A DNA stretch of 64,000 nt from positions 868,001-932,000 of the forward strand of contig CP121691.1 of the NCBI GenBank assembly GCA_038396585.1. The letters are read 5' to 3'. The first letter of the stretch is position 1, and every line of letters starts with the position of its first letter. This DNA is from Vallitaleaceae bacterium 9-2 (GTDB taxonomy: Bacteria; Bacillota; Clostridia; Lachnospirales; Vallitaleaceae). This document shows positions 35,535 through 45,471 of the stretch, piece by piece. The notes under the pieces are model-generated. The model was not told where the DNA came from. It saw nothing but the letters and a program-made list of their open reading frames with translations, and made no database searches. Both the position numbers and the translations under genes were made by a program.

Positions 35535-35591
35535 ATAGAGGTTATGTGAAAAGGAAGAGAATTTCCACTTCACATAACCTCTATTTTTTTA
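35535..35591 (+). terminator. Terminator after the patB-like gene
   Basis: A 16-bp perfect stem (ATAGAGGTTATGTGAA with its complement at 35569-35584) with an inner GGAA/TTCC pair is followed by a T-run. Confidence 0.92.
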
Positions 35592-35627
35592 TAGTGGATG
35601 AAGCTTTTTTACAGGTGAACAAATAAT

Positions 35628-35753
35628 CTACCCCAAACAACAAAAAAACACCCTTTGAATGAAGGCTGTAAAGTCAGAACAAAAAAAACAAACATTTTTC
35701 ACCCTGTATAACCAAATTATAGAATTTCTTTAGAGGTGTCTACCCCCTATAAT
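35628..35753 (+). promoter_or_regulatory. Upstream region of the first sugar ABC operon
   Basis: A TATAAT box (35748-35753) has only a weak -35 (TTTCTT), as expected for an activated promoter. TCTACCCC occurs twice, at 35628-35635 and directly before the -10 box at 35739-35746. These repeats are candidates for the YesN-type regulator encoded downstream. The rest of the 250-base gap shows nothing else. Confidence 0.45.
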
Positions 35754-35775
35754 TTTATGTAAAGGAGGGTTATAC

Positions 35776-36648
35776 ATGAATAAAAAGAAATTGACCTATA
35801 ATAATTTTTACTACTACCTTTTTTTAGTTTTACCGGTTTTGATTATCTATATTGTATTTTTTATTATTCCTGTGGTGCAAAGTTTTTACTATAGCTTCAC
35901 CAACTTTAACGGAATTAATCCAAATGTACGCTTTATAGGATGGGCAAATTATAGAGTTGCACTGACGAATCGCGTATTTCTTGGAACAATTAAGAATACA
36001 GTTTTTTTGGCAGTGGGTATTACACTGTTGCAAAATGGCCTAGCGATTTTAGTGGCACTTGGGTTGAATCATAAGTTCAAAGCAAGAGGATTAGTACGAA
36101 CATTGATTTTTGCGCCTTGTATGTTGGCACCGGTCGTTGTTGCCTATCTGTGGCAGTTCATTTACAGTTCAGATGGACTTCTTAATCGATTGACAGGAAG
36201 TGAAAATGTCTGGTTGGGCAATCCCAATACGGCACTAATCTGTATTATGGTTGCCCATACGTGGGTGTGGATTGGATATTCAGCAACCATATATCTAGCG
36301 GATCTACAAGGTATTTCAAAAGATATTCTTGAAGCGGCGGCCATTGATGGATGTAATCCATGGCAAAAATTTAAAAAAATAACATTTCCAATGATTGCAA
36401 CATCAACAACGGTCAATGTTAGCTTAGCTTTTATGGGAAGTCTTAAGATTTTTGATCTTGTGTATGCAATGACCAATGGAGGACCCAACGGTGCAACAGA
36501 GACGATGGGGACATATGTCATGAAGAAGATGAATGAAAATATGCATGGATTTGCTTCGGCTTTGACAATCATTATGATGGTGCTTATCGTTGTATCGGGA
36601 CATTTCTTGACGAAATATCTCAAAAAGCGTGAGGAGGTTCTTTACTAA
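35776..36648 (+). CDS. Carbohydrate ABC transporter permease (MalF/UgpA type)
   Basis: The product is 290 residues with six membrane helices. The EAA loop is DILEAAAIDGCNPWQKFKKITFPMI (E-A-A-x3-G), which contacts the ATPase. GNPNTALI and GGPNGATETMGTYV are typical of MalF-type permeases. AAAGGAGG precedes the ATG. The stop shares a base with the ATG of the next permease. No ATPase is encoded nearby, so a shared MsmX-type ATPase is presumably used. Confidence 0.92.
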   Translation: MNKKKLTYNNFYYYLFLVLPVLIIYIVFFIIPVVQSFYYSFTNFNGINPNVRFIGWANYRVALTNRVFLGTIKNTVFLAVGITLLQNGLAILVALGLNHKFKARGLVRTLIFAPCMLAPVVVAYLWQFIYSSDGLLNRLTGSENVWLGNPNTALICIMVAHTWVWIGYSATIYLADLQGISKDILEAAAIDGCNPWQKFKKITFPMIATSTTVNVSLAFMGSLKIFDLVYAMTNGGPNGATETMGTYVMKKMNENMHGFASALTIIMMVLIVVSGHFLTKYLKKREEVLY

Positions 36649-37481
36649 TGATTCAAAGTACATTCAGAAAAAAAATAACAGTAGTAATGATTGTTATTGC
36701 GGCAATACTTATTTTTTATCCCATTATTATGATGATGAACATTTCATTAAAGACACAAGCGGATTATATTATGAATCCATATAGTATTCCAGAGGTTTTT
36801 CAATGGAGCAATTATAAAACAGCTATTGAAGCTATGAATTATTGGAGAGCATTGTTTAACTCGGTATATATTACCGGAATATCAGCGATTATGTGTACGT
36901 TTTTATGTGCAACGGCCTCATATGGTATTGCACGTGCGCTTAAAGGGAAAAAGCTATTTGGCTTATTATTTAGCTTTTTCTGGTTTGGTATTGCACTTCC
37001 ACAGCAAGTTGCTATGGTTCCTCTTGTTTTATGGATGAAACGCTTAGGATTAAGTGGTAATCTTTTTGGGGTGGCCTTAGTTTATGTAGCTGCCAATGCG
37101 GCTTTTGGTGTGTTTTTCTTTACAGGATTTGTCAAAACGGTACCTATCGCACTTGAAGAAGCGGCAAGGATTGATGGTGCATCACAATTTACAGTTTTTC
37201 GAAAAATTGTTTTGCCATTACTTAAGACGCCAATGGTGACCCTGATGATTATTATGGTTTTACGTGTATACAATAACTTTTTGTATCCACTTATCTTACT
37301 TCAGGGGAAAAATTCAAGGACATTGCCATTAACGGTCTATTTTTTCAAAGGTGACAATGTGGTTGAGTGGAACATCATGTTTGCAGCAACTACCCTTGTG
37401 GTTCTTCCGCTACTTATCTTTTACTTTGTTCTACAGAGACAGATTATTGATGGAATGACAAGTGGCTCCGTTAAAATGTAA
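36648..37481 (+). CDS. Carbohydrate ABC transporter permease (MalG/UgpE type)
   Basis: The product is 277 residues with six membrane helices. The EAA loop is ALEEAARIDGASQFTVFRKIVLPL, and the C-terminus ends QRQIIDGMTSGSVKM, the usual MalG-type tail (G-x-T-x-G-x-V-K). It forms the pore with the upstream permease. The start overlaps the previous stop by one base. Confidence 0.93.
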   Translation: MIQSTFRKKITVVMIVIAAILIFYPIIMMMNISLKTQADYIMNPYSIPEVFQWSNYKTAIEAMNYWRALFNSVYITGISAIMCTFLCATASYGIARALKGKKLFGLLFSFFWFGIALPQQVAMVPLVLWMKRLGLSGNLFGVALVYVAANAAFGVFFFTGFVKTVPIALEEAARIDGASQFTVFRKIVLPLLKTPMVTLMIIMVLRVYNNFLYPLILLQGKNSRTLPLTVYFFKGDNVVEWNIMFAATTLVVLPLLIFYFVLQRQIIDGMTSGSVKM

Positions 37482-37548
37482 CAATAAAATGCAATAAGCA
37501 TTTTATTATAAATGATTCTAATCTATAATAAAGAAAAGGAGAATGAGT

Positions 37549-38877
37549 ATGAAAAAATTGTTAAGCATTGTGCTGGTTTTGGTTTTGGTGGGAGTACTTT
37601 TTGCAGGGTGTACACCAAAAGAAGAGCCTGTAACACAAGCAAATGGGAATGGCGGGGAAAGCGAACAAACGAATACCACACAGACAGAGACAGAACAAGA
37701 CACGGCTTCGGATAATGAAGTTAAAGAAATTACAATGTTTGGATTTAAGACAGCAAGTGAAGCAGAAGTTATTGAGACATTGATTGAAAAATTCAATGCA
37801 GAAAATGCAGATATTAACTTAACGTATGAAGGTGTAGCCAATGCCTCAGGTTATCAAGATGTCTTAAATACACGACTTGCTTCAGGACAAGGTGATGATT
37901 TGTTCTTTGGGAATGGAACCAATATTTTACCTTTGTATGAAGCAGGGTATGTCCTTGCCTTAAATGATATGGAGGTAGTTGATAATTATGCCAGTGATAT
38001 CTCGATTAATGGCAATGTCTTAGGACTTCCTAATGAAAAATCGGTTTTTGCAATGTATACAAATCAAGATTTGCTGGAGGAACTAGGCTTAGAGGTTCCT
38101 AAAACATATGAAGAATTTTTATCGGTATGTGAAAAAGTACAGCAAGCTGGGAAGATACCTGTTGTCGCAGGATCAAAAGACGGAACAGGAGCGGCTCTTT
38201 TTATCACAGCCAAAGGCTTATATCCTGTGTATAAGGACGCAGATGCATCGACACGATTACAGGCATTAGACAAAGGAGAAGAAAAGTTAGGAGAAGTACT
38301 TCGTCCCGGATTTGAGATGGTTCAAGAGCTAATGGATAAAGAGTATATCGATCCACTAGAAGCGTTAGTGATGAATGCAGGTCCAGACTCTGTCGGGCAA
38401 TTTGCATCGGGTGAAGTGGCATTTATGCTTACAGGAAACTGGATGGTTAAAGCGGTTAAAGAAGCTGCACCGGAGCTGAACTTTACACTTGAAGGACTTC
38501 CCATTGGACAAGAGCCTGTTGTTCTTAGTAATACAGGCGTGTTCATTTGTGTGAACGCAAATTCAAAAAATCAAGAAGCAGCAAAACGGTTTTTAGAGTT
38601 TATGTTGACAACAGAAAACCAAAATACATATGTGCAAGGTCAAAGTGCCTTTACGGTATTAAAAGATGGCACGAGTACAGATATTAAAGAAGTGGCTCCT
38701 GTTGCGCAATTGTTAAAAGAAGGAAAAGATGCACCATGGGTTAATGCATCTTTTGCAAACTATAATCCATGGGCACTGGCAAAAGAATATGGTGCAAATG
38801 TCTTAGGTGGTGCAACGGTAGATGAAGCTGTTGAAGAACTTGATCAGGCTATTGAGATTGCCATAGAACTTAAGTAG
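37549..38877 (+). CDS. Carbohydrate ABC transporter substrate-binding lipoprotein
   Basis: The product is about 442 residues. A lipoprotein signal peptide ends at Cys21 (VLFAGC), followed by a Gln/Thr/Glu-rich linker to about residue 58 and then a family 1 sugar-binding fold (EITMFGFKTASEAEV, GQGDDLFFGNG, FASGEVAFMLTGNWM). The ATG at 37549 is chosen because AAGGAG lies 8 bases upstream; the ATG at 37543 is too close to it. The ligand is unknown, probably an oligosaccharide released by the enzymes of this locus. Confidence 0.92.
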   Translation: MKKLLSIVLVLVLVGVLFAGCTPKEEPVTQANGNGGESEQTNTTQTETEQDTASDNEVKEITMFGFKTASEAEVIETLIEKFNAENADINLTYEGVANASGYQDVLNTRLASGQGDDLFFGNGTNILPLYEAGYVLALNDMEVVDNYASDISINGNVLGLPNEKSVFAMYTNQDLLEELGLEVPKTYEEFLSVCEKVQQAGKIPVVAGSKDGTGAALFITAKGLYPVYKDADASTRLQALDKGEEKLGEVLRPGFEMVQELMDKEYIDPLEALVMNAGPDSVGQFASGEVAFMLTGNWMVKAVKEAAPELNFTLEGLPIGQEPVVLSNTGVFICVNANSKNQEAAKRFLEFMLTTENQNTYVQGQSAFTVLKDGTSTDIKEVAPVAQLLKEGKDAPWVNASFANYNPWALAKEYGANVLGGATVDEAVEELDQAIEIAIELK

Positions 38878-38886
38878 ATAACAACT

Positions 38887-38914
38887 GAATTGACCGCTTA
38901 CTGGCGGTCAATTC
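38887..38914 (+). terminator. Hairpin after the first binding-protein gene
   Basis: GAATTGACCGC and GCGGTCAATTC form a perfect 11-bp stem with a 6-base loop. There is no T-run after it, so it may be a processing or partial stop signal before the two-component genes. Confidence 0.6.
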
Positions 38915-38959
38915 ATTCATGTATATTTTACTTTAGAGGCTTAATGTTAACATTCAGCT

Positions 38960-38988
38960 TTGTATTCTTATCCTTCGTCATTTATAAT
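38960..38988 (+). promoter_or_regulatory. Promoter of the YesN/YesM-type genes
   Basis: TTGTAT (38960-38965) and TATAAT (38983-38988) are 17 bases apart, just before the ribosome site of the response regulator. Confidence 0.65.
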
Positions 38989-39010
38989 AAAATCTAAGGA
39001 TGGTGACATA

Positions 39011-40525
39011 ATGAAATATAAGGTACTAATAGCAGATGATGAATTATGGATAAGAAAATGGTTAACCAAAATGATTGGAGAACTTCGAACGGATATAGAG
39101 ATCGTTGCAGCAGTGGATAATGGAAAAGATGCTTTAGACATTTTGCAAAAAGAGCATGTGGATATTTTGGTTACAGATATACAGATGCCTCTTATGACAG
39201 GACTAGAAGTGGCAGAAATGGCCCAAGATGTCAAGATCATTCTCATAAGCGGCTATGATGAGTTTGCTTATGCTAAAAAAGCGATTAAGTTACAAGTAAT
39301 GGGGTATCTCCTAAAGCCTATTGAAAAAAGTGAATTGGATGAAGTGCTGGAGACAACCATAGAGACGATAAAAAATACTGGGAAATCAAATGCAGATGCT
39401 ATGACGGTTGACAATGCCCTTCAAAATCTATTAAGTGCGTATATAAAATCGCGACAAGAAAAAACGTTGTTAGAAATTATAGGCGTGACCAGTGGATTAG
39501 GCATTCAAGCAATGGTTGTTGGCGAGATTCAACTAGACATAGCACAGCACAATAGGGTTACGCTTCAACAGTATTTTGAAGAAAGCATCCTACCCTTATA
39601 TCTGCAACAACATGTATATCTTATTGCGGAAAGTGCTCTTCGTTACAAAGTGATTATTTTTTTTCACCACCAGTTAACCAAAGATATTTTTTTGATGAAA
39701 CAGTTTTTAATCGATCGCATTGAACGCATGTATATCCAAAGTAGGGTCGTATTAAGTCAGATGTACACAAGAGTAGAAAAACTTTCCGATGCTTTAGAGA
39801 AGGTTGAACAAGCGATGCAAAAAACGCATGTCGTCAATGCAAAAGACGGACAGGTGATAGAGGCATTTAACAAAGATGTGATGTATGCGATTCGCTCAAG
39901 CATGCTACTTGCGATGAATAGCTTTGATGACAATACTTTTATAGATTATTGTCGACAACTTAGTTTTCGTTTAGAAAATAATGAATACGCCCTAGATGAA
40001 ATCCGGATGTTCATCTTTGGACTCGTCAGTGATGTGATAAAAAAAATCGAAGAGACAGATGGAGAATTAAGAAATATATTGATTAGTGAAGGATATGATT
40101 TTTGTGTGAAAATACAAAAATATTCCAATGTTTTTTCCATGGTCAGTTGGGTGGAAAAGTTTGGTGTAAAAGTGATTAAGTATTTACAAAGCAATCAATA
40201 CAGCAATGTAACAGACCTGGTGGATCGGGCAAGGAAACATTTGCTTATACATTATGCAGAGGAGATAAGTCTATCGGCAATGTGTGATAAGTTTGGTGTG
40301 AACCGTTCCTATTTTAGCAAATGTTTTAAAGAAAAGGCGGGTATGAATTTTTCGGACATGTTAACCAATATTCGATTAGACGCCGCAACGCAGTTAATTA
40401 GCAGTACCAAAATGTCTCTAGTAGATATTAGTGAAAATGTAGGTTTTAATGACCCCAAATATTTTAGCCGTGTGTTTCGAAAGTACTATGGGATGACACC
40501 TTCACAATATCGAGAAAAGCATTAG
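39011..40525 (+). CDS. YesN-type response regulator (REC plus AraC HTH)
   Basis: The product is 504 residues. The receiver domain (1-125) has the acidic pocket Asp9/Asp10, phospho-acceptor Asp56 in LVTDIQMP and Lys in LLKPIE. A long linker of about 270 residues follows, then a C-terminal AraC helix-turn-helix (about 405-504: EISLSAMCDKFGVNRSYFSKCFKEK and VDISENVGFNDPKYFSRVFRKYYG). It probably activates the sugar transport genes on a signal from the kinase encoded next. The ATG at 39011 has AAGGATGGTGA before it; a longer frame from 38960 would contain the promoter. Confidence 0.92.
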   Translation: MKYKVLIADDELWIRKWLTKMIGELRTDIEIVAAVDNGKDALDILQKEHVDILVTDIQMPLMTGLEVAEMAQDVKIILISGYDEFAYAKKAIKLQVMGYLLKPIEKSELDEVLETTIETIKNTGKSNADAMTVDNALQNLLSAYIKSRQEKTLLEIIGVTSGLGIQAMVVGEIQLDIAQHNRVTLQQYFEESILPLYLQQHVYLIAESALRYKVIIFFHHQLTKDIFLMKQFLIDRIERMYIQSRVVLSQMYTRVEKLSDALEKVEQAMQKTHVVNAKDGQVIEAFNKDVMYAIRSSMLLAMNSFDDNTFIDYCRQLSFRLENNEYALDEIRMFIFGLVSDVIKKIEETDGELRNILISEGYDFCVKIQKYSNVFSMVSWVEKFGVKVIKYLQSNQYSNVTDLVDRARKHLLIHYAEEISLSAMCDKFGVNRSYFSKCFKEKAGMNFSDMLTNIRLDAATQLISSTKMSLVDISENVGFNDPKYFSRVFRKYYGMTPSQYREKH

Positions 40526-40534
40526 GAGGGCATT

Positions 40535-42220
40535 ATGAAAAGTAAAATTGGTATGCGAATTTTTGTGTATATGTTCTGTGTAGCGATTGTCCCGATGGCG
40601 TTATTGTTTGGATATATTTCATCCAACTACTATGATAATCTTGAAGAAAACATATATTATGAAAACACATTATTGCAGCAAAGCAGTGTAAATGAACTGG
40701 ATGCTACACTTAATAAAATCGAGTTTACATCGAATGTGTGCTTTGACTTAGGGATTCAAGATATTCTATCCAAGGACATTCAAAATGCCTTGGAAAATTA
40801 TACATACTTACAGCAAATAGAACGGATTTTCCGGGTAAACCTTGAGCTTTTTAAAGTCTTTGATGTTCTTGATGCTGTAAAAATAGAGAATAGCTTTGGT
40901 AATTCCTATATTATTCAGCAAGAAAATGATGTGACCTATAGTTTTCCGGAGCTAGAGATTGAAAAAGATATGCTAAAACAAAGATATAAAAACTTTGATA
41001 TCATCACAACGGATACAGGGGCATTCGTCTATGTTCGATTAATTTCTGGGATACGCGATGTTGGGACGGATTTGGGCATCGTGTCAATTTTATTTGAAAA
41101 AGATAAACTTTTGGAATCCTTTGAAGGCTACACCCACGGCAATCGTGGCTACCTGACCATTGAAAATGAAGTGGGTAATGTCATCTATACCAGCGTACCA
41201 AAGGAAATATCACAACAAACCTTATCCAGTACAATGCGACGTAGTGAGTTTTCTCTTGAGAATTCCAAATTTAAAGTGATTTATTATGATAATGTCAATC
41301 TACTTTTAAGCCCTGTACGAGAATTACAAAAAATTACGTTGATACTTATGGGTGTTAGTATTTTGGTCGTGGTGATATTGGGCTTTGTACTGGCGAGCAA
41401 TTTAACGATTTCTATTCGACAGTTAAAGCGAGGGATAAGTAAGGTCGCTGATGGGAACTATGATGTCAATATTAAAATTAAAAGAAAAGATGAACTGGGC
41501 GAGTTATGTGACACATTTAACTTAATGGCTAATCGTATGGATGTCTTGATTAATGAAGTCCTGACTTCAAAGCTTACAGAAAAAGAAGCGGTTATATCAG
41601 CACTGACAGCACAGATTAATCCGCATTTTTTATATAATACGCTGGATATGGTCAAAAGTATGGCTGAAATCGAAGGACAAGATGAGATTGGAGAGATTGC
41701 AAAAGCCTTATCAGGTATTTTTCGATACAGTACAAAAAACGATGTGCTTGTTGTTCCGGTTCAAGAAGAAATCAAGAATTTAAAAAATTACATAAAAATT
41801 ATTGATGCACGATTCGATAAGAAAATACGCTTTCAACTAGACGTTGATGAGGATGTGCTTTATTGTGAGATGATTAAACTTTGCCTTCAGCCTTTGGTGG
41901 AAAACTCCATCAACCATGGATTGTCTCATCGAGGAAATGAAGGAGAGATTCACGTGGCAATCACTAAACAAGGGACACATTTAATCATCAAAGTTGAAGA
42001 CAATGGAGAAGGAATTGAACCAATCCAGTTACAAAACCTTCAAGAAGAACTCGAAGATTATACGAAAAAGAAAAACACAAAAGAGGATAATCGCCATACG
42101 AGTATAGGCCTTCAAAATATTCATCGGCGCATTCGCTTGTATTATGGCGAAGAATATGGACTACATATTGAAAGCCAGTATTTGGAAGGAACGTCAGTAA
42201 TGATTCGAATGCCTCTGTAG
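40535..42220 (+). CDS. YesM-type sensor histidine kinase
   Basis: The product is 561 residues. A membrane helix (about 7-27), an extracellular sensor (28-265), a second helix (about 268-290: ILMGVSILVVVILGFVLA) and a HAMP domain (to about 345) lead to the His_kinase/HATPase part. The phosphorylated His364 is in INPHFLYNTLD, and the ATP site has KVEDNGEGI and SIGLQNIHRRI. GGAGGG precedes the ATG, 9 bases after the response regulator stop. It probably senses an external oligosaccharide or the loaded binding protein. Confidence 0.92.
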   Translation: MKSKIGMRIFVYMFCVAIVPMALLFGYISSNYYDNLEENIYYENTLLQQSSVNELDATLNKIEFTSNVCFDLGIQDILSKDIQNALENYTYLQQIERIFRVNLELFKVFDVLDAVKIENSFGNSYIIQQENDVTYSFPELEIEKDMLKQRYKNFDIITTDTGAFVYVRLISGIRDVGTDLGIVSILFEKDKLLESFEGYTHGNRGYLTIENEVGNVIYTSVPKEISQQTLSSTMRRSEFSLENSKFKVIYYDNVNLLLSPVRELQKITLILMGVSILVVVILGFVLASNLTISIRQLKRGISKVADGNYDVNIKIKRKDELGELCDTFNLMANRMDVLINEVLTSKLTEKEAVISALTAQINPHFLYNTLDMVKSMAEIEGQDEIGEIAKALSGIFRYSTKNDVLVVPVQEEIKNLKNYIKIIDARFDKKIRFQLDVDEDVLYCEMIKLCLQPLVENSINHGLSHRGNEGEIHVAITKQGTHLIIKVEDNGEGIEPIQLQNLQEELEDYTKKKNTKEDNRHTSIGLQNIHRRIRLYYGEEYGLHIESQYLEGTSVMIRMPL

Positions 42221-42239
42221 TGTGAAAAAGGAGTCGAAG

Positions 42240-43703
42240 ATGAAGAAGAAACCGAATATATTGTTTATTATGACAGATGAGCAAAAATTTGATGCCATCG
42301 GCTATAGAAACCCAGAAGTTATTACCCCCCACTTAGATGCACTCGCAAAACAGTCAATTAATTTTTCGAATGCATATACGACAAACCCTTCCTGTATTCC
42401 GGCAAGAGCAGCTATTTTTACAGGCAGATATCCATCCCAAAATGGAGCTTCTGGTTATATGACGCCCTTAAATGAAAATGAGACGACATTTATGAAGTTG
42501 CTTCAAGACGGTGGATATCATACAGCAGTAGTTGGGAAACAGCACTTTTGGAAGTCAGCTGTGGATAGAGGCTATGATTATGAAGATATTGTTGATGAAC
42601 ATGAACCGCCAGAGGTGATTTTTGACCAAATTACAGACGATTATTTTGGATTGCCGGCACATCGGACAACGGCAGATCGAGTGTCTAGCTATGTGCAATT
42701 TTTATATGATAGTGGTTTTACTCGAGGTGAACAATTATATCGTGAGGTGAACGCCAAGGGAATCTATGAATTTTTTGGTGATGAAAAATATTATGTGGAT
42801 AGCTATGTCGGTGATAGAGGCCTTGAATGGATTGAAGAAAAACGTCCAACGGATCAACCTTGGTTTATGACCCTATCATTTCCAGGTCCCCATATGCCCT
42901 TTGATGGTCTGGGATTACCCGATGATGCCCTTTATGAAGACATGGACATGTCTTTACCGACTACGTCGGTTCAAGACCTTTTTACTAAGCCGCCTCATTT
43001 TTTAGATATTGTAAAAAAATATGGAAAAGTTGATTTGGAAAACCAGACATCTCCGGATGGCTTTACAGATGAAGAACTACGCTTACTCAAACGTGCCTAC
43101 TATGCCAATATGACGTTGATTGACCGGAAAATAGGCGCGGTGATTGAGAAACTAAAAGCTCTGGACTTATATGACGATACACTCATTCTCTTTACATCAG
43201 ACCATGGAGATTTTCTTGGAGACTTTGGAGTGGCAAGTAAAGCTCAGTATTGTTCAGAAGCGTTGCTTCGTATTCCGTTCTTAATGAAACCTCCGATAAA
43301 AGACTTTGCCGGATATGAAGAAAAGTCCTTTATCAGCTCTGTAGAGATTGCGGCAACGTGCCTTAAAGCGGCAGAAATTCCTATTCCTAAAAATATTTCA
43401 ACACGTAGTCTTACATCTTTTTATACAGAGCCCCAAACAGTTAAGCGGTGGTCAAGAATCTATCTTGAAGCGAGGGATATTCGAAGTATCCGTGATGAAC
43501 GATTCAAATTCGTCTATTATATGAACCGCTCTTACGGAGAACTGTATGATTTGGCGATTGATCCAGAGGAAAAATATAATCTGTGGGACAATGGGAGATA
43601 TTCAAAGGTAAAAAAAGAGATGCGATTAAAATTAATGGATAAGTTGATTGAACTTGGTGAAAACAGTCATATACCATGGCATGTTGAAGCGCCAAGCATA
43701 TAG
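42240..43703 (+). CDS. Type I (formylglycine) sulfatase
   Basis: The product is about 487 residues. It starts KPNILFIMTDEQKFDAIGY (metal-binding Asp) and has the sulfatase signature Cys52-I-P-A-R56 in SCIPARAAIFTGRYPS, where the Cys must be oxidised to formylglycine. LILFTSDHGDFLGDFG supplies further metal ligands. There is no signal peptide, so it acts on imported sulfated sugars. No maturase gene is in the window. The ATG at 42240 is chosen because AAAAGGAG lies about 7 bases upstream, inside the longer frame from 42222. Confidence 0.92.
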   Translation: MKKKPNILFIMTDEQKFDAIGYRNPEVITPHLDALAKQSINFSNAYTTNPSCIPARAAIFTGRYPSQNGASGYMTPLNENETTFMKLLQDGGYHTAVVGKQHFWKSAVDRGYDYEDIVDEHEPPEVIFDQITDDYFGLPAHRTTADRVSSYVQFLYDSGFTRGEQLYREVNAKGIYEFFGDEKYYVDSYVGDRGLEWIEEKRPTDQPWFMTLSFPGPHMPFDGLGLPDDALYEDMDMSLPTTSVQDLFTKPPHFLDIVKKYGKVDLENQTSPDGFTDEELRLLKRAYYANMTLIDRKIGAVIEKLKALDLYDDTLILFTSDHGDFLGDFGVASKAQYCSEALLRIPFLMKPPIKDFAGYEEKSFISSVEIAATCLKAAEIPIPKNISTRSLTSFYTEPQTVKRWSRIYLEARDIRSIRDERFKFVYYMNRSYGELYDLAIDPEEKYNLWDNGRYSKVKKEMRLKLMDKLIELGENSHIPWHVEAPSI

Positions 43704-43712
43704 AGGGATAAG

Positions 43713-45356
43713 ATGATGAAAAAAATATATATTGATACGAAGCGCCCATCACCATTTGGAGATATGACGTATAACATCAATCAATTGCTGACAAAAGAGC
43801 GAGAAAATATTGAAATAATTTTTGAGCAAGCGACCTATCTTTTTGAAAGCACATATGCCTATGAACAGTATACCTATGTAACGAACAATGATCATGGGCT
43901 TAAAAAAATGGCGTTTCCAATCTTGGATGGACAAAATGTGACAATTGATGGACAAGGATCTACGTTTGTCTTTTCTGGAAGAATCCTGCCTTTTTTTGCG
44001 AAAAACATTGAGAATTTAACAATCAAAAACATCACAATTGATGTTGAACGACCATACTATACACAAGGAATCATACAGGAGTCCTCTTTAGAGCATGTAA
44101 TTATTACAGTGGATAAGGAGCGTTATCCCTACATGATAGATAAGGGAAACTTGGTTTTTAAAGGAAAGCATTATTTCAGTGATTTTGTCCATGAGTTCAT
44201 TGAGTTTGAGGCAAAAGAGAAAAAACCCATTTATGGGTGTGAGGATTTTTTTGTGGATGATCGAGTGCGTGCAGAGGAACTTGAGGATGGGCGCCTTAAG
44301 ATTTATCATACATTCCATCGAAAACCAATGGTTGGAAAAGTTCTTGTGATTAAACATGAAAAGCGGCTAATTCCAGCGATTGTGTGCGATCATTGCAAAC
44401 AGGTTATGCTTGAAAATGTAACGATTCGTCAAGCAGGAACTATGGGCTTTGTCGCACAATATTGTGAAGATGTGTATCTGAATAAAGTGATTGTTGCAAC
44501 GGATGAAGACTCAGAACGTGTGGTTTCAACCAATACAGATGCGACACACTTTGTAGGGTGCAAAGGAACTGTACGCGTGGAAAACAGCTTATTTGAAAGT
44601 CAGTTGGATGATGCCATCAATGTGCATGGAAACTACTTGATTATGGAGCGGCAAGTTAGCGATAATCAAGTCCTAGCCAAGATTGGTCATTATCAGCAGC
44701 AGGGAATTTTTGGTTTGGATGAACAGACGACTATCCAGATTGTTGATGTCGAGACGATGCTTCCAGTGGCGCAGACACACTTACAAGCCAAGAAGATTAT
44801 CAACCGAGAGTATGTGTTGTTAATATTTGAGGATGCACTGGATTTGGATGCAGGCAAGGGCTATTGTATTGAAGATGTAGAGCGCTATCCAGAGGTGATA
44901 TTTAGAAATAACACGGTATGGAAAAATCGTGCGCGTGGATTGCTATTGACCTCACGACAAAAGATTTTGGTTGAGTACAATACGATTATTTCTGAATCAG
45001 CAGCAATTAAAATAAGTGGCGATACTAATCTTTGGTATGAAGCCGGACCGACCAGTATTGTGAAGATTCGTCGGAACACGATAAAAAGCGTTAACAATAA
45101 TCCTATCTGGGGAACAGGATTATTTGATATTGACCCTGAAATGTCAAGGCATATTCAAGACAAGTTTTATCATAAGCACATAGTCATTGCAGATAATGCC
45201 ATTGATCCAGGAGAGCGTCCAGTAGTCTATGGACAAAGTATTGCACATTTAGAATTTGTTAACAATAAGTTTGATGTTGAGGTGCAATCAGAAGAGCTTA
45301 AACTGAACCATTGTGGGCAAGTGACGATCAACAAAGTGCCATTTATCGTGGGTTAA
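43713..45356 (+). CDS. GH110-like alpha-1,3-galactosidase (right-handed beta-helix)
   Basis: The product is 547 residues with a right-handed parallel beta-helix. Features that recall GH110 are the opening NNDHGLKKMAFPILDGQ, NVTIDGQGSTFVFSGRILPFF, the segment STNTDATHFVGCKGTVRVENS and the acidic pair Asp299-Asp300 in SQLDDAINVHGNY. GH110 enzymes remove terminal alpha-1,3-galactose, from blood-group B/linear B glycans or from carrageenan-type chains. No signal peptide is seen. It follows the sulfatase by 9 bases and is likely co-transcribed. The family assignment is from motif memory and is less certain than the fold. Confidence 0.75.
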   Translation: MMKKIYIDTKRPSPFGDMTYNINQLLTKERENIEIIFEQATYLFESTYAYEQYTYVTNNDHGLKKMAFPILDGQNVTIDGQGSTFVFSGRILPFFAKNIENLTIKNITIDVERPYYTQGIIQESSLEHVIITVDKERYPYMIDKGNLVFKGKHYFSDFVHEFIEFEAKEKKPIYGCEDFFVDDRVRAEELEDGRLKIYHTFHRKPMVGKVLVIKHEKRLIPAIVCDHCKQVMLENVTIRQAGTMGFVAQYCEDVYLNKVIVATDEDSERVVSTNTDATHFVGCKGTVRVENSLFESQLDDAINVHGNYLIMERQVSDNQVLAKIGHYQQQGIFGLDEQTTIQIVDVETMLPVAQTHLQAKKIINREYVLLIFEDALDLDAGKGYCIEDVERYPEVIFRNNTVWKNRARGLLLTSRQKILVEYNTIISESAAIKISGDTNLWYEAGPTSIVKIRRNTIKSVNNNPIWGTGLFDIDPEMSRHIQDKFYHKHIVIADNAIDPGERPVVYGQSIAHLEFVNNKFDVEVQSEELKLNHCGQVTINKVPFIVG

Positions 45357-45360
45357 AGTC

Positions 45361-45392
45361 AACAGAGTACGGACCCGTACTCTGTTTTTTTT
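45361..45392 (+). terminator. Terminator after the GH110-like gene
   Basis: AACAGAGTACG and CGTACTCTGTT form a perfect 11-bp stem with a 4-base loop (GACC), followed by a T-run. Confidence 0.93.
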
Positions 45393-45440
45393 GTATATAT
45401 TTTATAAAGAATTACAAATGTAAAGACATGTAAATTGCTA

Positions 45441-45469
45441 TTGACAAAAAAATTGGCTAATGGTACACT
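45441..45469 (+). promoter_or_regulatory. Promoter of the GH20-ABC operon
   Basis: TTGACA (45441-45446) and TACACT (45464-45469) are 17 bases apart. The shared operator starts 3 bases after the -10 box. Confidence 0.78.
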
Positions 45470-45471
45470 CT

